A program made the position numbers and the translations under genes. Below, piece by piece: positions 47,350 through 59,800 of a stretch of 64,000 nucleotides of DNA. The first letter of the stretch is position 1, and the number at the start of each line of letters is the position of its first letter. Location of the stretch: the NCBI RefSeq assembly GCF_003286085.1, contig NW_020825355.1, positions 124,001-188,000 of the forward strand, in the 5' to 3' direction. This DNA is from Drosophila persimilis. Lineage: Eukaryota > Arthropoda > Insecta > Diptera > Drosophilidae. Below the pieces are notes generated by a model. It was not told the DNA's origin. It made no database searches and worked only from the letters and a program-made list of their open reading frames with translations.

Positions 47350-47946
47350 AATCAATTTTGAAATGTAATTTTTAACGGGGCGAGCAGAATAGCCACCCGC
47401 GAGAATCATTAAATACTTGCACATAATAAATATTGATTGACATTGTACTAGTATGTGTATTAGTTGGTAAGTCTCTAACGTTAAGTTGTAATTTTAGTTT
47501 TTTTTTTGCTATGGCTATCTTCAAGTTTTTAACTACATCTGCGGGAACACGGCGACGTCGTGTTCCTTCCGGGCCCCTTTTGTTAAAAATGAATGTTGTA
47601 CATTTCTGAATTCTATATATACATACATACATATACTACACATATACTATATATATTATTAATGCATATTATAAACACGTATGTCTGTAGTTTACTTAAC
47701 GTACTTTTTGGAAACCAGCGCAATGAAAACCAGAAAAACGAAAACGTAACAAAAACCAATGATAAATCCCCCATAAAACACAAGACAAAACACCCAATAA
47801 AAAAAAAAACAATTTAAAAGTGTACATTTCTGAACGTGAAGTAATTCAAAATAAATAAAGAAATTTAAAACCACATTAAGCTTGAATCATTTGAATTACA
47901 TGAAACGGCTGTCTTTAAAGGAATGTCCTTCTTTCTGATGACAATT
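47350..47946 (+). repeat. 597-bp junction module, copy 1
   Basis: Non-repetitive 597-bp sequence beginning AATCAATTTTGAAATG (end A) and ending CTGATGACAATT (end B). It interrupts the array after CTCCC of an R monomer and is followed by L monomers from TATTTAGCTGAG. It holds a (CATA)n tract, an A-rich run and AATAAATAAAG at about 47850. Short open frames on both strands show no recognisable domain. It is nearly identical to copies 2 and 3, so it is a mobile or co-amplified unit rather than random filler. It may be the terminal part of a transposon. Confidence 0.9.
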
Positions 47947-49655
47947 TATTTAGCTGAGATATAGCCTTCGGACGATTTGGATTTGCACATCATGCAAATA
48001 CTGGTTTTTTCTGCAAGCTATATCTCTGCAATACGGCAGCCGATCGGGGCGTGGCATGTCATATCGTGACCGGGAGAGTCCTGCCAACCGATTGGCACCA
48101 GAAAAAAGGACATCCATTCCATTACGATTTTCGGAAAATATCATGATGGTTACATCATTAAATTTTCAAAAAATCAGCATCATTTTCTTACTCGAGATTT
48201 TGATGCCGATCGACGGTCTGGATCCCCACGATCCTGGGAAGGTAGGTCCTTCACCGATCTGGCAGTATTTAGCTGAGATATAGCCTTCGGAACATTTGGA
48301 TTTGCACATCATGCAAATACTTGTTTTTTCTGCAAGCTATATCTCTGCTATACGGCAGCCGATCGGGGCGTGGCATGTCATTTCGTGACCGGGAGAGTCC
48401 TGCCAACCGATTGGCACCAGAGAAAAGGACATCCATTCCATTACGATTTTCGCAAAATATCATGATGGTTACATCATTAAATTTGCCAAAAATCGGCATC
48501 ATTTTCGTACTCGAGATTTTGATGCCGATCGACGGTCTGGATCCCCACGATCCTGGGAAGGTAGGTCCTTCACCGATCTGGCAGTATTTAGCTGAGATAT
48601 AGCCTTCGGAAGATTTGGATTTGCACATCATGCAAATACTGGTTTTTTCTGCAAGCTATATCTCTGCAATACGGCAGCCGATCGGGGCGTGGCATGTCAT
48701 ATCGTGACCGGGAGAGTCCTGCCAACCGATTGGCACCAGAAAAAAGGACATCCATTCCATCACGATTTTCGCAAAATATCATGATGGTTACATCATTAAA
48801 TTTTCAAAAAATCGGCATCATTTTCTTACTCGAGATTTTGATGCCGATCGACGGTCTGGATCCCCACGATCCTGGGAAGGTAGGTCCTTCACCGATCTGG
48901 CAGTATTTAGCTGAGATATAGCCTTCGGAAGATTTGGATTTGCACATCATGCAAATACTGGTTTTTTCTGCAAGCTATATCTCTGCAATACGGCAGCCGA
49001 TCGGGGCGTGGCATGTCATTTCGTGACCGGGAGAGTCCTGCCAACCGATTGGCACCAGAGAAAAGGACATCCATTCCATCACGATTTTCGCAAAATATCA
49101 TGATGGTTACATCATTAAATTTTCAAAAAATCGGCATCATTTTCTTACTCGAGATTTTGATGCCGATCGACGGTCTGGATCCCCACGATCCTGGGAAGGT
49201 AGGTCCTTCACCGATCTGGCAGTATTTAGCTGAGATATAGCCTTCGGAAGATTTGGATTTGCACATCATGCAAATACTGGTTTTTTCTGCAAGCTATATC
49301 TCTGCTATACGGCAGCCGATCGGGGCGTGGCATGTCATATCGTGACCGGGAGAGTCCTGCCAACCGATTGGCACCAGAGAAAAGGACATCCATTCCATTA
49401 CGATTTTCGCAAAATATCATGATGGTTACATCATTAAATTTGCCAAAAATCGGCATCATTTTCGTACTCGAGATTTTGATGCCGATCGACGGTCTGGATC
49501 CCCGCGGTCCTTGTAAGGTAGGTCCTTCGCCGATCTGGCAGTATTTAGCTGAGATATAGCCTTCGGAAGATTTGGATTTGCACATCATGCAAATACTGGT
49601 TTTTTCTGCAAGCTATATCTCTGCAACACGGCAGCCGATCGGGGCGTGGCATGTC
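47947..49655 (+). repeat. 319-bp tandem array, block L2 (about 5.4 monomers)
   Basis: Orientation L, starting at end B of module copy 1 and ending at the orientation switch CATGTCATATTGCAGAG near 49655. It includes a diverged monomer carrying the GGTCCTTGTAAGG variant (near 49505), also seen near 29800, 40195 and 55230. Confidence 0.93.
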
Positions 49656-51213
49656 ATATTGCAGAGATATAGCTTGCAGAAAAAACCAGTATTTGCATGA
49701 TGTGCAAATCCAAATCTTCCGAAGGCTATATCTCAGCTAAATACTGCCAGATCGGTGAAGGACCTACCTTCCCAGGATCGTGGGGATCCAGACCGTCGAT
49801 CGGCATCAAAATCTCGAGTAAGAAAATGATGCCGATTTTTTGAAAATTTAATGATGTAACCATCATGATATTTTGCGAAAATCGTGATGGAATGGATGTC
49901 CTTTTTTCTGGTGCCAATCGGTTGGCAGGACTCTCCCGGTCACGATATGACATGCCACGCCCCGATCGGCTGCCGTATTGCAGAGATATAGCTTGCAGAA
50001 AAAACCAGTATTTGCATAATGTGCAAATCCAAATCTTCCGAAGGCTATATCTTAGCTAAATACTGCCAGATCGGTGAAGGACCTACCTTCCCAGGATCGT
50101 GGGGATCCAGACCGTCGATCGGCATCAAAATCTCGAGTAAGAAAATGATGCCGATTTTTTGAAAATTTAATGATGTAACCATCATGATATTTTCCGAAAA
50201 TCGCAATGGAATGGATGTCCTTTTTTCTGGTGCCAATCGGTTGGCAGGACTCTCCCGGTCACGAAATGACATGCCACGCCCCGATCGGCTGCCGTATAGC
50301 AGAGATATAGCTTGCAGAAAAAACCAGTATTTGCATGATGTGCAAATCCAAATCTTCCGAAGGCTATATCTCAGCTAAATACTGACAGATCGGTGAAGGA
50401 CCTACCTTCCCAGGATCGTGGGGATCCAGACCGTCGATCGGCATCAAAATCTCGAGTAAGAAAATGATGCCAATTTTTTGAAAATTTAATGATGTAACCA
50501 TCATGATATTTTGCGAAAATCGTGATGGAATGGATGTACTTTTTTCTGGTGCCAATCGGTTGGCAGGACTCTCCCGGTCACGAAATGACATGCCACGCCC
50601 CGATCGGCTGCCGTATTGCAGAGATATAGCTTGCAGAAAAAACCCGTATTTGCATAATGTGCAAATCCAAATCTTCCAAAGGCTATATCTCAGCTAAATA
50701 CGGCCAGATCGGTGAAGGACCTACCTTCCCAGGATCGTGGGGATCCAGACCGTCGATCGGCATCAAAATCTCGAGTAAGAAAATGATGCTGATTTTTTGA
50801 AAATTTAATGATGTAACCATCATGATATTTTCCGAAAATCGTAATGGAATGGATGTCCTTTTTTCTGGTGCCAATCGGTTGGCAGGACTCTCCCGGTCAC
50901 GAAATGACATGCCACGCCCCGATCGGCTGCCGTATTGCAGAGATATAGCTTGCAGAAAAAACCAGTATTTGCATGATGTGCAAATCCAAATCTTCCGAAG
51001 GCTATATCTCAGCTAAATACTGCCAGATCGGTGAAGGACCTACCTTCCCAGGATCGTGGGGATCCAGACCGTCGATCGGCATCAAAATCTCGAGTAAGAA
51101 AATGATGCCGATTTTTTGAAAATTTAATGATGTAACCATCATGATATTTTGCGAAAATCGTGATGGAATGGATGTCCTTTTTTCTGGTGCCAATCGGTTG
51201 GCAGGACTCTCCC
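49656..51213 (-). repeat. 319-bp tandem array, block R2 (about 4.9 monomers)
   Basis: Orientation R. Its variant pattern (CAGAAAAAACCAG, GCATAATGTGC, TGTACTTTTTTC and GTATAGCAG in the same order) matches monomers at 43.1-44.3 kb in block R1, offset by 6736 bp. It ends at CTCCC followed by module copy 2, exactly as R1 does. Confidence 0.93.
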
Positions 51214-51810
51214 AATCAATTTTGAAATGTAATTTTTAACGGGGCGAGCAGAATAGCCACCCGCGAGAATCATTAAATACTTGCACATAATAAATATTGA
51301 TTGACATTGTACTAGTATGTGTATTAGTTGGTAAGTCTCTAACGTTAAGTTGTAATTTTAGTTTTTTTTTTGCTATGGCTATCTTCAAGTTTTTAACTAC
51401 ATCTGCGGGAACACGGCGACGTCGTGTTCCTTCCGGGCCCCTTTTGTTAAAAATGAATGTTGTACATTTCTGAATTCTATATATACATACATACATATAC
51501 TACACATATACTATATATATTATTAATGCATATTATAAACACGTATGTCTGTAGTTTACTTAACGTACTTTTTGGAAACCAGCGCAATGAAAACCAGAAA
51601 AACGAAAACGTAACAAAAACCAATGATAAATCCCCCATAAAACACAAGACAAAACACCCAATAAAAAAAAAAACAATTTAAAAGTGTACATTTCTGAACG
51701 TGAAGTAATTCAAAATAAATAAAGAAATTTAAAACCACATTAAGCTTGAATCATTTGAATTACATGAAACGGCTGTCTTTAAAGGAATGTCCTTCTTTCT
51801 GATGACAATT
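51214..51810 (+). repeat. 597-bp junction module, copy 2
   Basis: Same orientation as copy 1 and offset by 3864 bp, with no difference noticed by eye. It forms the left end of a foldback-like unit with copy 3. Confidence 0.93.
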
Positions 51811-53199
51811 TATTTAGCTGAGATATAGCCTTCGGACGATTTGGATTTGCACATCATGCAAATACTGGTTTTTTCTGCAAGCTATATCTCTGCAATACGG
51901 CAGCCGATCGGGGCGTGGCATGTCATATCGTGACCGGGAGAGTCCTGCCAACCGATTGGCACCAGAAAAAAGGACATCCATTCCATTACGATTTTCGGAA
52001 AATATCATGATGGTTACATCATTAAATTTTCAAAAAATCAGCATCATTTTCTTACTCGAGATTTTGATGCCGATCGACGGTCTGGATCCCCACGATCCTG
52101 GGAAGGTAGGTCCTTCACCGATCTGGCAGTATTTAGCTGAGATATAGCCTTCGGAAGATTTGGATTTGCACATCATGCAAATACTGGTTTTTTCTGCAAG
52201 CTATATCTCTGCAATACGGCAGCCGATCGGGGCGTGGCATGTCATATCGTGACCGGGAGAGTCCTGCCAACCGATTGGCACCAGAAAAAAGGACATCCAT
52301 TCCATCACGATTTTCGCAAAATATCATGATGGTTACATCATTAAATTTTCAAAAAATCGGCATCATTTTCTTACTCGAGATTTTGATGCCGATCGACGGT
52401 CTGGATCCCCACGATCCTGGGAAGGTAGGTCCTTCACCGATCTGGCAGTATTTAGCTGAGATATAGCCTTCGGAAGATTTGGATTTGCACATCATGCAAA
52501 TACTGGTTTTTTCTGCAAGCTATATCTCTGCAATACGGCAGCCGATCGGGGCGTGGCATGTCATATCGTGACCGGGAGAGTCCTGCCAACCGATTGGCAC
52601 CAGAAAAAAGGACATCCATTCCATCACGATTTTCGCAAAATATCATGATGGTTACATCATTAAATTTTCAAAAAATCGGCATCATTTTCTTACTCGAGAT
52701 TTTGATGCCGATCGACGGTCTGGATCCCCACGATCCTGGGAAGGTAGGTCCTTCACCGATCTGGCAGTATTTAGCTGAGATATAGCCTTCGGAAGATTTG
52801 GATTTGCACATCATGCAAATACTGGTTTTTTCTGCAAGCTATATCTCTGCTATACGGCAGCCGATCGGGGCGTGGCATGTCATATCGTGACCGGGAGAGT
52901 CCTGCCAACCGATTGGCACCAGAGAAAAGGACATCCATTCCATCACGATTTTCGCAAAATATCATGATGGTTACATCATTAAATTTTCAAAAAATCGGCA
53001 TCATTTTCTTACTCGAGATTTTGATGCCGATCGACGGTCTGGATCCCCACGATCCTGGGAAGGTAGGTCCTTCGCCGATCTGGCAGTATTTAGCTGAGAT
53101 ATAGCCTTTGGAAGATTTGGATTTGCACATTATGCAAATACTGGTTTTTTCTGCAAGCTATATCTCTGCAACACGGCAGCCGATCGGGGCGTGGCATGT
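51811..53199 (+). repeat. 319-bp tandem array, block L3 (about 4.4 monomers)
   Basis: Orientation L. It begins with the same GGACGATTTGG variant as L2 and ends at the same orientation switch as L2, but is about one monomer shorter, as expected from unequal exchange within a duplicated segment. Confidence 0.93.
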
Positions 53200-55521
53200 C
53201 ATATTGCAGAGATATAGCTTGCAGAAAAAACCAGTATTTGCATGATGTGCAAATCCAAATCTTCCGAAGGCTATATCTCAGCTAAATACTGCCAGATCGG
53301 TGAAGGACCTACCTTCCCAGGATCGTGGGGATCCAGACCGTCGATCGGCATCAAAATCTCGAGTAAGAAAATGATGCCGATTTTTTGAAAATTTAATGAT
53401 GTAACCATCATGATATTTTGCGAAAATCGTGATGGAATGGATGTCCTTTTCTCTGGTGCCAATCGGTTGGCAGGACTCTCCCGGTCACGAAATGACATGC
53501 CACGCCCCGATCGGCTGCCGTATTGCAGAGATATAGCTTGCAGAAAAAACCAGTATTTGCATGATGTGCAAATCCAAATCTTCCGAAGGCTATATCTCAG
53601 CTAAATACTGCCAGATCGGTGAAGGACCTACCTTCCCAGGATCGTGGGGATCCAGACCGTCGATCGGCATCAAAATCTCGAGTAAGAAAATGATGCCGAT
53701 TTTTTGAAAATTTAATGATGTAACCATCATGATATTTTGCGAAAATCGTGATGGAATGGATGTCCTTTTTTCTGGTGCCAATCGGTTGGCAGGACTCTCC
53801 CGGTCACGATATGACATGCCACGCCCCGATCGGCTGCCGTATTGCAGAGATATAGCTTGCAGAAAAAACCAGTATTTGCATAATGTGCAAATCCAAATCT
53901 TCCGAAGGCTATATCTCAGCTAAATACTGCCAGATCGGTGAAGGACCTACCTTCCCAGGATCGTGGGGATCCAGACCGTCGATCGGCATCAAAATCTCGA
54001 GTAAGAAAATGATGCTGATTTTTTGAAAATTTAATGATGTAACCATCATGATATTTTCCGAAAATCGTAATGGAATGGATGTCCTTTTTTCTGGTGCCAA
54101 TCGGTTGGCAGGACTCTCCCGGTCGCGATATGACATGCCACGCCCCGATCGGCTGCCGTGTTGCAGAGATATAGCTTTCAGAAAAAACCAGTATTTGCAT
54201 AATGTGCAAATCCAAATCTTCCAAAGGCTATATCTCAGCTAAATACTGCCAGATCGGCGAAGGACCTACCTTCCCAGGATCGTGGGGATCCAGACCGTCG
54301 ATCGGCATCAAAATCTCGAGTAAGAAAATGATGCCGATTTTTTGAAAATTTAATGATGTAACCATCATGATATTTTGCGAAAATCGTGATGGAATGGATG
54401 TCCTTTTCTCTGGTGCCAATCGGTTGGCAGGACTCTCCCGGTCACGAAATGACATGCCACGCCCCGATCGGCTGCCGTATAGCAGAGATATAGCTTGCAG
54501 AAAAAACCAGTATTTGCATGATGTGCAAATCCAAATCTTCCGAAGGCTATATCTCAGCTAAATACTGCCAGATCGGTGAAGGACCTACCTTCCCAGGATC
54601 GTGGGGATCCAGACCGTCGATCGGCATCAAAATCTCGAGTAAGAAAATGATGCCGATTTTGTGAAAATTTAATGATGTAACCATCATGATATTTTGCGAA
54701 AATCGTGATGGAATGGATGTCCTTTTCTCTGGTGCCAATCGGTTGGCAGGACTCTCCCGGTCACGAAATGACATGCCACGCCCCGATCGGCTGCCGTATT
54801 GCAGAGATATAGCTTGCAGAAAAAACCAGTATTTGCATGATGTGCAAATCCAAATCTTCCGAAGGCTATATCTCAGCTAAATACTGCCAGATCGGTGAAG
54901 GACCTACCTTCCCAGGATCGTGGGGATCCAGACCGTCGATCGGCATCAAAATCTCGAGTAAGAAAATGATGCCGATTTTTTGAAAATTTAATGATGTAAC
55001 CATCATGATATTTTGCGAAAATCGTAATGGAATGGATGTCCTTTTCTCTGGTGCCAATCGGTTGGCAGGACTCTCCCGGTCACGATATGACATGCCACGC
55101 CCCGATCGGCTGCCGTGTTGCAGAGATATAGCTTGCAGAAAAAACCAGTATTTGCATAATGTGCAAATCCAAATCTTCCAAAGGCTATATCTCAGCTAAA
55201 TACTGCCAGATCGGCGAAGGACCTACCTTACAAGGACCGTGGGGATCCAGACCGTCGATCGGCATCAAAATCTCGAGTACGAAAATGATGCCGATTTTTG
55301 GCAAATTTAATGATGTAACCATCATGATATTTTGCGAAAATCGTAATGGAATGGATGTCCTTTTCTCTGGTGCCAATCGGTTGGCAGGACTCTCCCGGTC
55401 ACGAAATGACATGCCACGCCCCGATCGGCTGCCGTATTGCAGAGATATAGCTTGCAGAAAAAACCAGTATTTGCATGATGTGCAAATCCAAATCGTCCGA
55501 AGGCTATATCTCAGCTAAATA
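53200..55521 (-). repeat. 319-bp tandem array, block R3 (about 7.3 monomers)
   Basis: Orientation R, running from the switch point to end B of the inverted module copy 3. Its last monomer carries AATCGTCCGAAGG, the mirror of the GGACGATTTGG variant next to module copies 1 and 2, so the module carries its adjoining monomer with it. Confidence 0.93.
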
Positions 55522-56118
55522 AATTGTCATCAGAAAGAAGGACATTCCTTTAAAGACAGCCGTTTCATGTAATTCAAATGATTCTAGCTTAATGTGGTTT
55601 TAAATTTCTTTATTTATTTTGAATTACTTCACGTTCAGAAATGTACACTTTTAAATTGTTTTTTTTTTTATTGGGTGTTTTGTCTTGTGTTTTATGGGGG
55701 ATTTATCATTGGTTTTTGTTACGTTTTCGTTTTTCTGGTTTTCATTGCGCTGGTTTCCAAAAAGTACGTTAAGTAAACTACAGACATACGTGTTTATAAT
55801 ATGCATTAATAATATATATAGTATATGTGTAGTATATGTATGTATGTATATATAGAATTCAGAAATGTACAACATTCATTTTTAACAAAAGGGGCCCGGA
55901 AGGAACACGACGTCGCCGTGTTCCCGCAGATGTAGTTAAAAACTTGAAGATAGCCATAGCAAAAAAAAAACTAAAATTACAACTTAACGTTAGAGACTTA
56001 CCAACTAATACACATACTAGTACAATGTCAATCAATATTTATTATGTGCAAGTATTTAATGATTCTCGCGGGTGGCTATTCTGCTCGCCCCGTTAAAAAT
56101 TACATTTCAAAATTGATT
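55522..56118 (-). repeat. 597-bp junction module, copy 3 (inverted)
   Basis: Reverse complement of copies 1 and 2 with the same length. I noticed one substitution (near 55586). End A faces outward to single-copy DNA and end B faces the array, so end A is probably the true outer boundary of the amplified unit. Confidence 0.93.
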
Positions 56119-56820
56119 CCTTATCGTACATCGTTCGATCTCAAAAAATTTGTGTGTGGTACGGTACGAACCTGTGATGTTTTTGAGTGGTTTTTCTTTT
56201 CGATAACATAAAAAAATGTTAAAAGACTACGTACGACAAATCAGTTACAATATATGTATACGTATATTGTATATTGTAGACAACTACTTAAGAACTAAGG
56301 CTGCTATCAAAACAGATTTACAAATAAATATTCCATGTAAGTGTCTTGCGTATTGTAAAACCTGCGCTGCGGCTCTCCTCCTGCTGTCCCCCCGGCACGC
56401 TGTCTGTGGCTGTCGGGTGGCCAAATTTTGAGCAACATTTCTCTAAGATATTCTTGAATAGTATCTGTAAATGGATTATGCTGGTTACGATCTTAGCCTA
56501 ACGTTAGAGTAGAGCTGGAATAATCTGTGTCGTCTGTCTTCCTGTGTGTTGTCCCGTACCATATGCGGCAAATGCAGAATCTTTTGTGGTTTGTGTTTTC
56601 CCCTTGAGCACGTCGTGGTGTTCGGTGTTCGCTGTTCGGAGTTCGGAGTTCGGTAGGGTTTTGGTTGGTTGGTTGGTGTTCTTAGGGATCGCTCTTCATT
56701 GTCTGGCTGTTGTTTTGGCTCTTTTTTCTCTGGTTCCTATGGTTATTTAGCTTGCCTGGGTTAGCTACTTGGCTACTTGGCTACTGAAAACTCGTCCATC
56801 ATCCGCCCACGATGTCCGAC
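56119..56820. other. Single-copy DNA and probable 3' UTR of tetraspanin
   Basis: Unique sequence between the repeat complex and the tetraspanin stop codon. The part near the gene is probably its minus-strand 3' UTR. It includes GTTCGGAGTTCGG and GGTTGGTTGGTT short repeats near 56640-56680. I could not find a clear minus-strand AATAAA. No separate gene is supported. Confidence 0.55.
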
Positions 56821-59800
56821 TTACAGACGCATGTCGTTGTACTTGGCGAAGGCCTTGCAGAGGGAGAAGGCCAGGATGATCAGGATCAGATGCACAATGC
56901 CCACACCAATCACGATGATGATCAGCTCACGCTGTCCAATCAACCACTCGGTGAACACCTCATAGCAGCCCTGAAGGGGAGAGAAATACGAATGAGACCT
57001 ATGCAATATTATCTCTTGATGGAGTCCTTACCTTTTTGTAGAAACTGTTGCTGTCGCTGGGATTGGTCACACAGTCTTCGTCGCGCGGCACCAGTGCTGC
57101 CACATCCTTCAGGACGCAGCAGGCCTCCGGTATGGTGCGATTGCCCTTGTTTTCTTTCCACGCCGGCGAGGCATCAAAGTCGTGGTAGTCGGTGATGCCG
57201 CAGCAGCCAAAGTTGCCCATCAGCTGGTTCCACATCAGAGTACTGGCGTCCACATTCTCGCCCAGCGAGTAGCTGGTGATGGTCGTCTGCAAGAAGTTTT
57301 TGCTCTCGGCCCTCACTTTTTCCTTGTAGAAGGCGGCCAGACCTCCGGCCACGATTCCAGCCACCAGCAGGAGAATCAAAAAGGTTGCATACTGAAAGAG
57401 GGAATGGAATGGTAAACATGGAATGCTTTATTCATGTACAATGTACTCGCATGCCTCGGTTGACCCAATTTCGTGGGCTCTAGGCTGCAGCAAAAATCTA
57501 GGCATTTGACCCTGAGCTTAATGTTGTGCAGCAGCACGGATGCTATGCACGGCCTACGAGGGCCCCCCATCCAGCATCCAGCTGAAATGTTGAAATGCTG
57601 AAATGCTGAAGGTCACTCACTCCCCCCTCCCACTCTAATGCTTTGTTGCATGTTTTGAAAAGCTTTTGCGGCTTGCCGTTCCTCCATCTCTTCTGCCCAG
57701 GCTCTTGGCTAATGTAGTCGCTGCCGCTGTCGTTGTTATTGTCGCTGGTTCTTTTTCTGTGGCTGTGTCTGTGGCTGTGGTCGTGAGTGAGCCTGATGCG
57801 TTGGCCTGATATGGTTTTAGCTGTTTTAGTTGTTGCGGCTGCTACGCCTCGCAGCATTTCATTTTCATTTCAGTTGAGCTGAGAGCGCAGCGTGGGCGTT
57901 GGGCGTCCAACCAAATGGCAGCTGCTGCCGGCTGCCTAGCTGGTAGCAAATGTATCTGTCAGATGCAGAAACAGATACAGACACACATGCAAGCCGCTGC
58001 TGAATGAATTATGGCCTACAGAGAGGGCTAATTTACACGCTTTGCTTTGCTTTGCTTTGCCTGCCAATTCGAAAGCATGAGTATCTGTATCTAAACTATT
58101 TGCAACCTTTTAGGTACAACAGAAAAGTCAATGCTAAGACATGTTAGCCATGCCAAGAGCTGGCTGGGGCCCCGGCCTTGGGATGCGTTGTGCGAGTGGC
58201 CTTGTCTTTAAATTGACTGCAAAATAGTGCTCAGAGCCCAACAGCCCAACAGACCAAGAGTCCAAGAGGGGGTCGCATGCAGGTCGCGTGTTCGGCATCG
58301 GTGCGCGCATGCGCAAATCGCATGGCTCTTAACCTCTCTCATCTCTCCCCCTCCCGCCCCACCCTAGCCCCCTCTCAATGGTAAATTGGATTCACCTGTC
58401 TGTCTGTCTGTCGCTGCAATTAAGCGCTGGCCAAGCCCCGCAATGTGGGCCCGGCTCTGCGATGCGATGCGATGTGATGTGGTGGGGAGTGTAAATAATG
58501 CAGCTGAATGTGATAAAACAGTTTATTAATGACGGCAATCGAGTGGAGTACTCTCGGCCATAGAAAGTGGCTGGGCTGGCCCTCAGTCCGCGGAAAAATG
58601 TAAATTATCTTCTAAGCCACAGAGAAATTACCAATTCCATCGGCAGACGGGGCCAAGTGAAGGGCTTGTCAATGCTCGCACACAGCTGTACCCGAGGGTC
58701 GCCCCTCACGATACTTAACCAATCGCCCAAACATGTTTAGCCTCACGATATACAAATATCTGTATATACGGGTATATATGGGTATATACGGTATATATGT
58801 ATGTGTGTGCATGCCCATCAGGTAATAAATAAAATGTATATACATACAGACAGATATTGTAGAAATGTCCAGCTATTGTATGTGCAACTTTCTCTCGACA
58901 GACCTCATGGTTTTCCATGAAAATCCCCCCACTGCACAAGATATGAAAAATATCTGTGAAATATGCAAACAATCTTGAATCTCTCTCTGGGAGCTGTGGC
59001 ATCTGTTGGCGTCCGTCTCATTATATCTGTACGAATACGAGTACGAGTATTCCTCTGGCAGTAGCCGTTGTAGTCGTTGCTTCACTCAATGTACAATGTG
59101 CCATGTATTCCGTAGAGTCAGTCGATGATGCAAGCCCGTAAAACTCTGATTGGACTCATTGATTGGAAGGGGGAAAAAATGCATACATTAAGTGTACACA
59201 GATGTACAGTGCGTGCCATAAGCATTGGCTGAGCATTCGACAAACTGAAGATACATAGAACAGTTCTACATCTTTCGGGTTGATTCAGCCATTGATTGAG
59301 GGCCATTCGTTTGTAAAATATTACTTACCAAATATGTAGAACCCCTACTATTACTCATTATCTCAAAGCCTTTATGAATCGCACTGCATGTTTGGATGTT
59401 GAAATATTCAATAACCATTATTCGATCACTTACCGTTGACAGCAGACAGCGGGACTCGCGCATGGCCCCCAGATAGCCCAAGAAGCTCATGAAGAACATG
59501 ACGGCTCCGATGACGATCAGAACGTAGGCCAGCTGCTCTATGACCTGCGTCTGTGTAAATTGCTACAAAAGATATACGAAACGAGAAAACAGCCATAAAT
59601 AGATGGGGAAATAATTGCAGATGCTCTCCACACTGCGTATACGTAATTAGCCTTTGAACTTTCCAAAAAGTGTTGTCTTTTTGCCCATTCCATTCGCATA
59701 ATTGAATTATAAGAACATTTCCGCCAATTGTCTTGTAGGCCTCCGCCCTCCCCCCACCGAAGAATGCTCGGACGGGGACTGGGACAGAACCACCTTCTCT

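Larger units (their letters stand above)
51214..56118. mobile_element. Foldback-like composite element
   Basis: Two 597-bp modules in inverted orientation (51214-51810 and 55522-56118) enclose 319-bp monomers that run toward each other (L3 then R3). The whole 4.9-kb unit is a long inverted repeat with unique ends and tandem-repeat inner arms, the layout of Drosophila foldback elements. No transposase is seen. The outer right end (AATTGATT|CCTTATCG at 56118) abuts single-copy DNA, while the left end abuts a 319-bp monomer. No target-site duplication could be identified. Rearrangement of a simpler repeat could give the same layout. Confidence 0.5.

Noticed and set aside
47372..47817. Open frames of 60-86 codons inside the 597-bp modules
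   Set aside because: Low-complexity, overlapping on both strands, no recognisable domain or start context. Three copies agree only because the module is duplicated.
28756..55521. Many short open frames of 64 and 75 codons on both strands of the 319-bp array
   Set aside because: They occur once per monomer on both strands of the same DNA, close within each unit because 319 is not a multiple of three, and show no domain. They are by-products of homogenised repeats.
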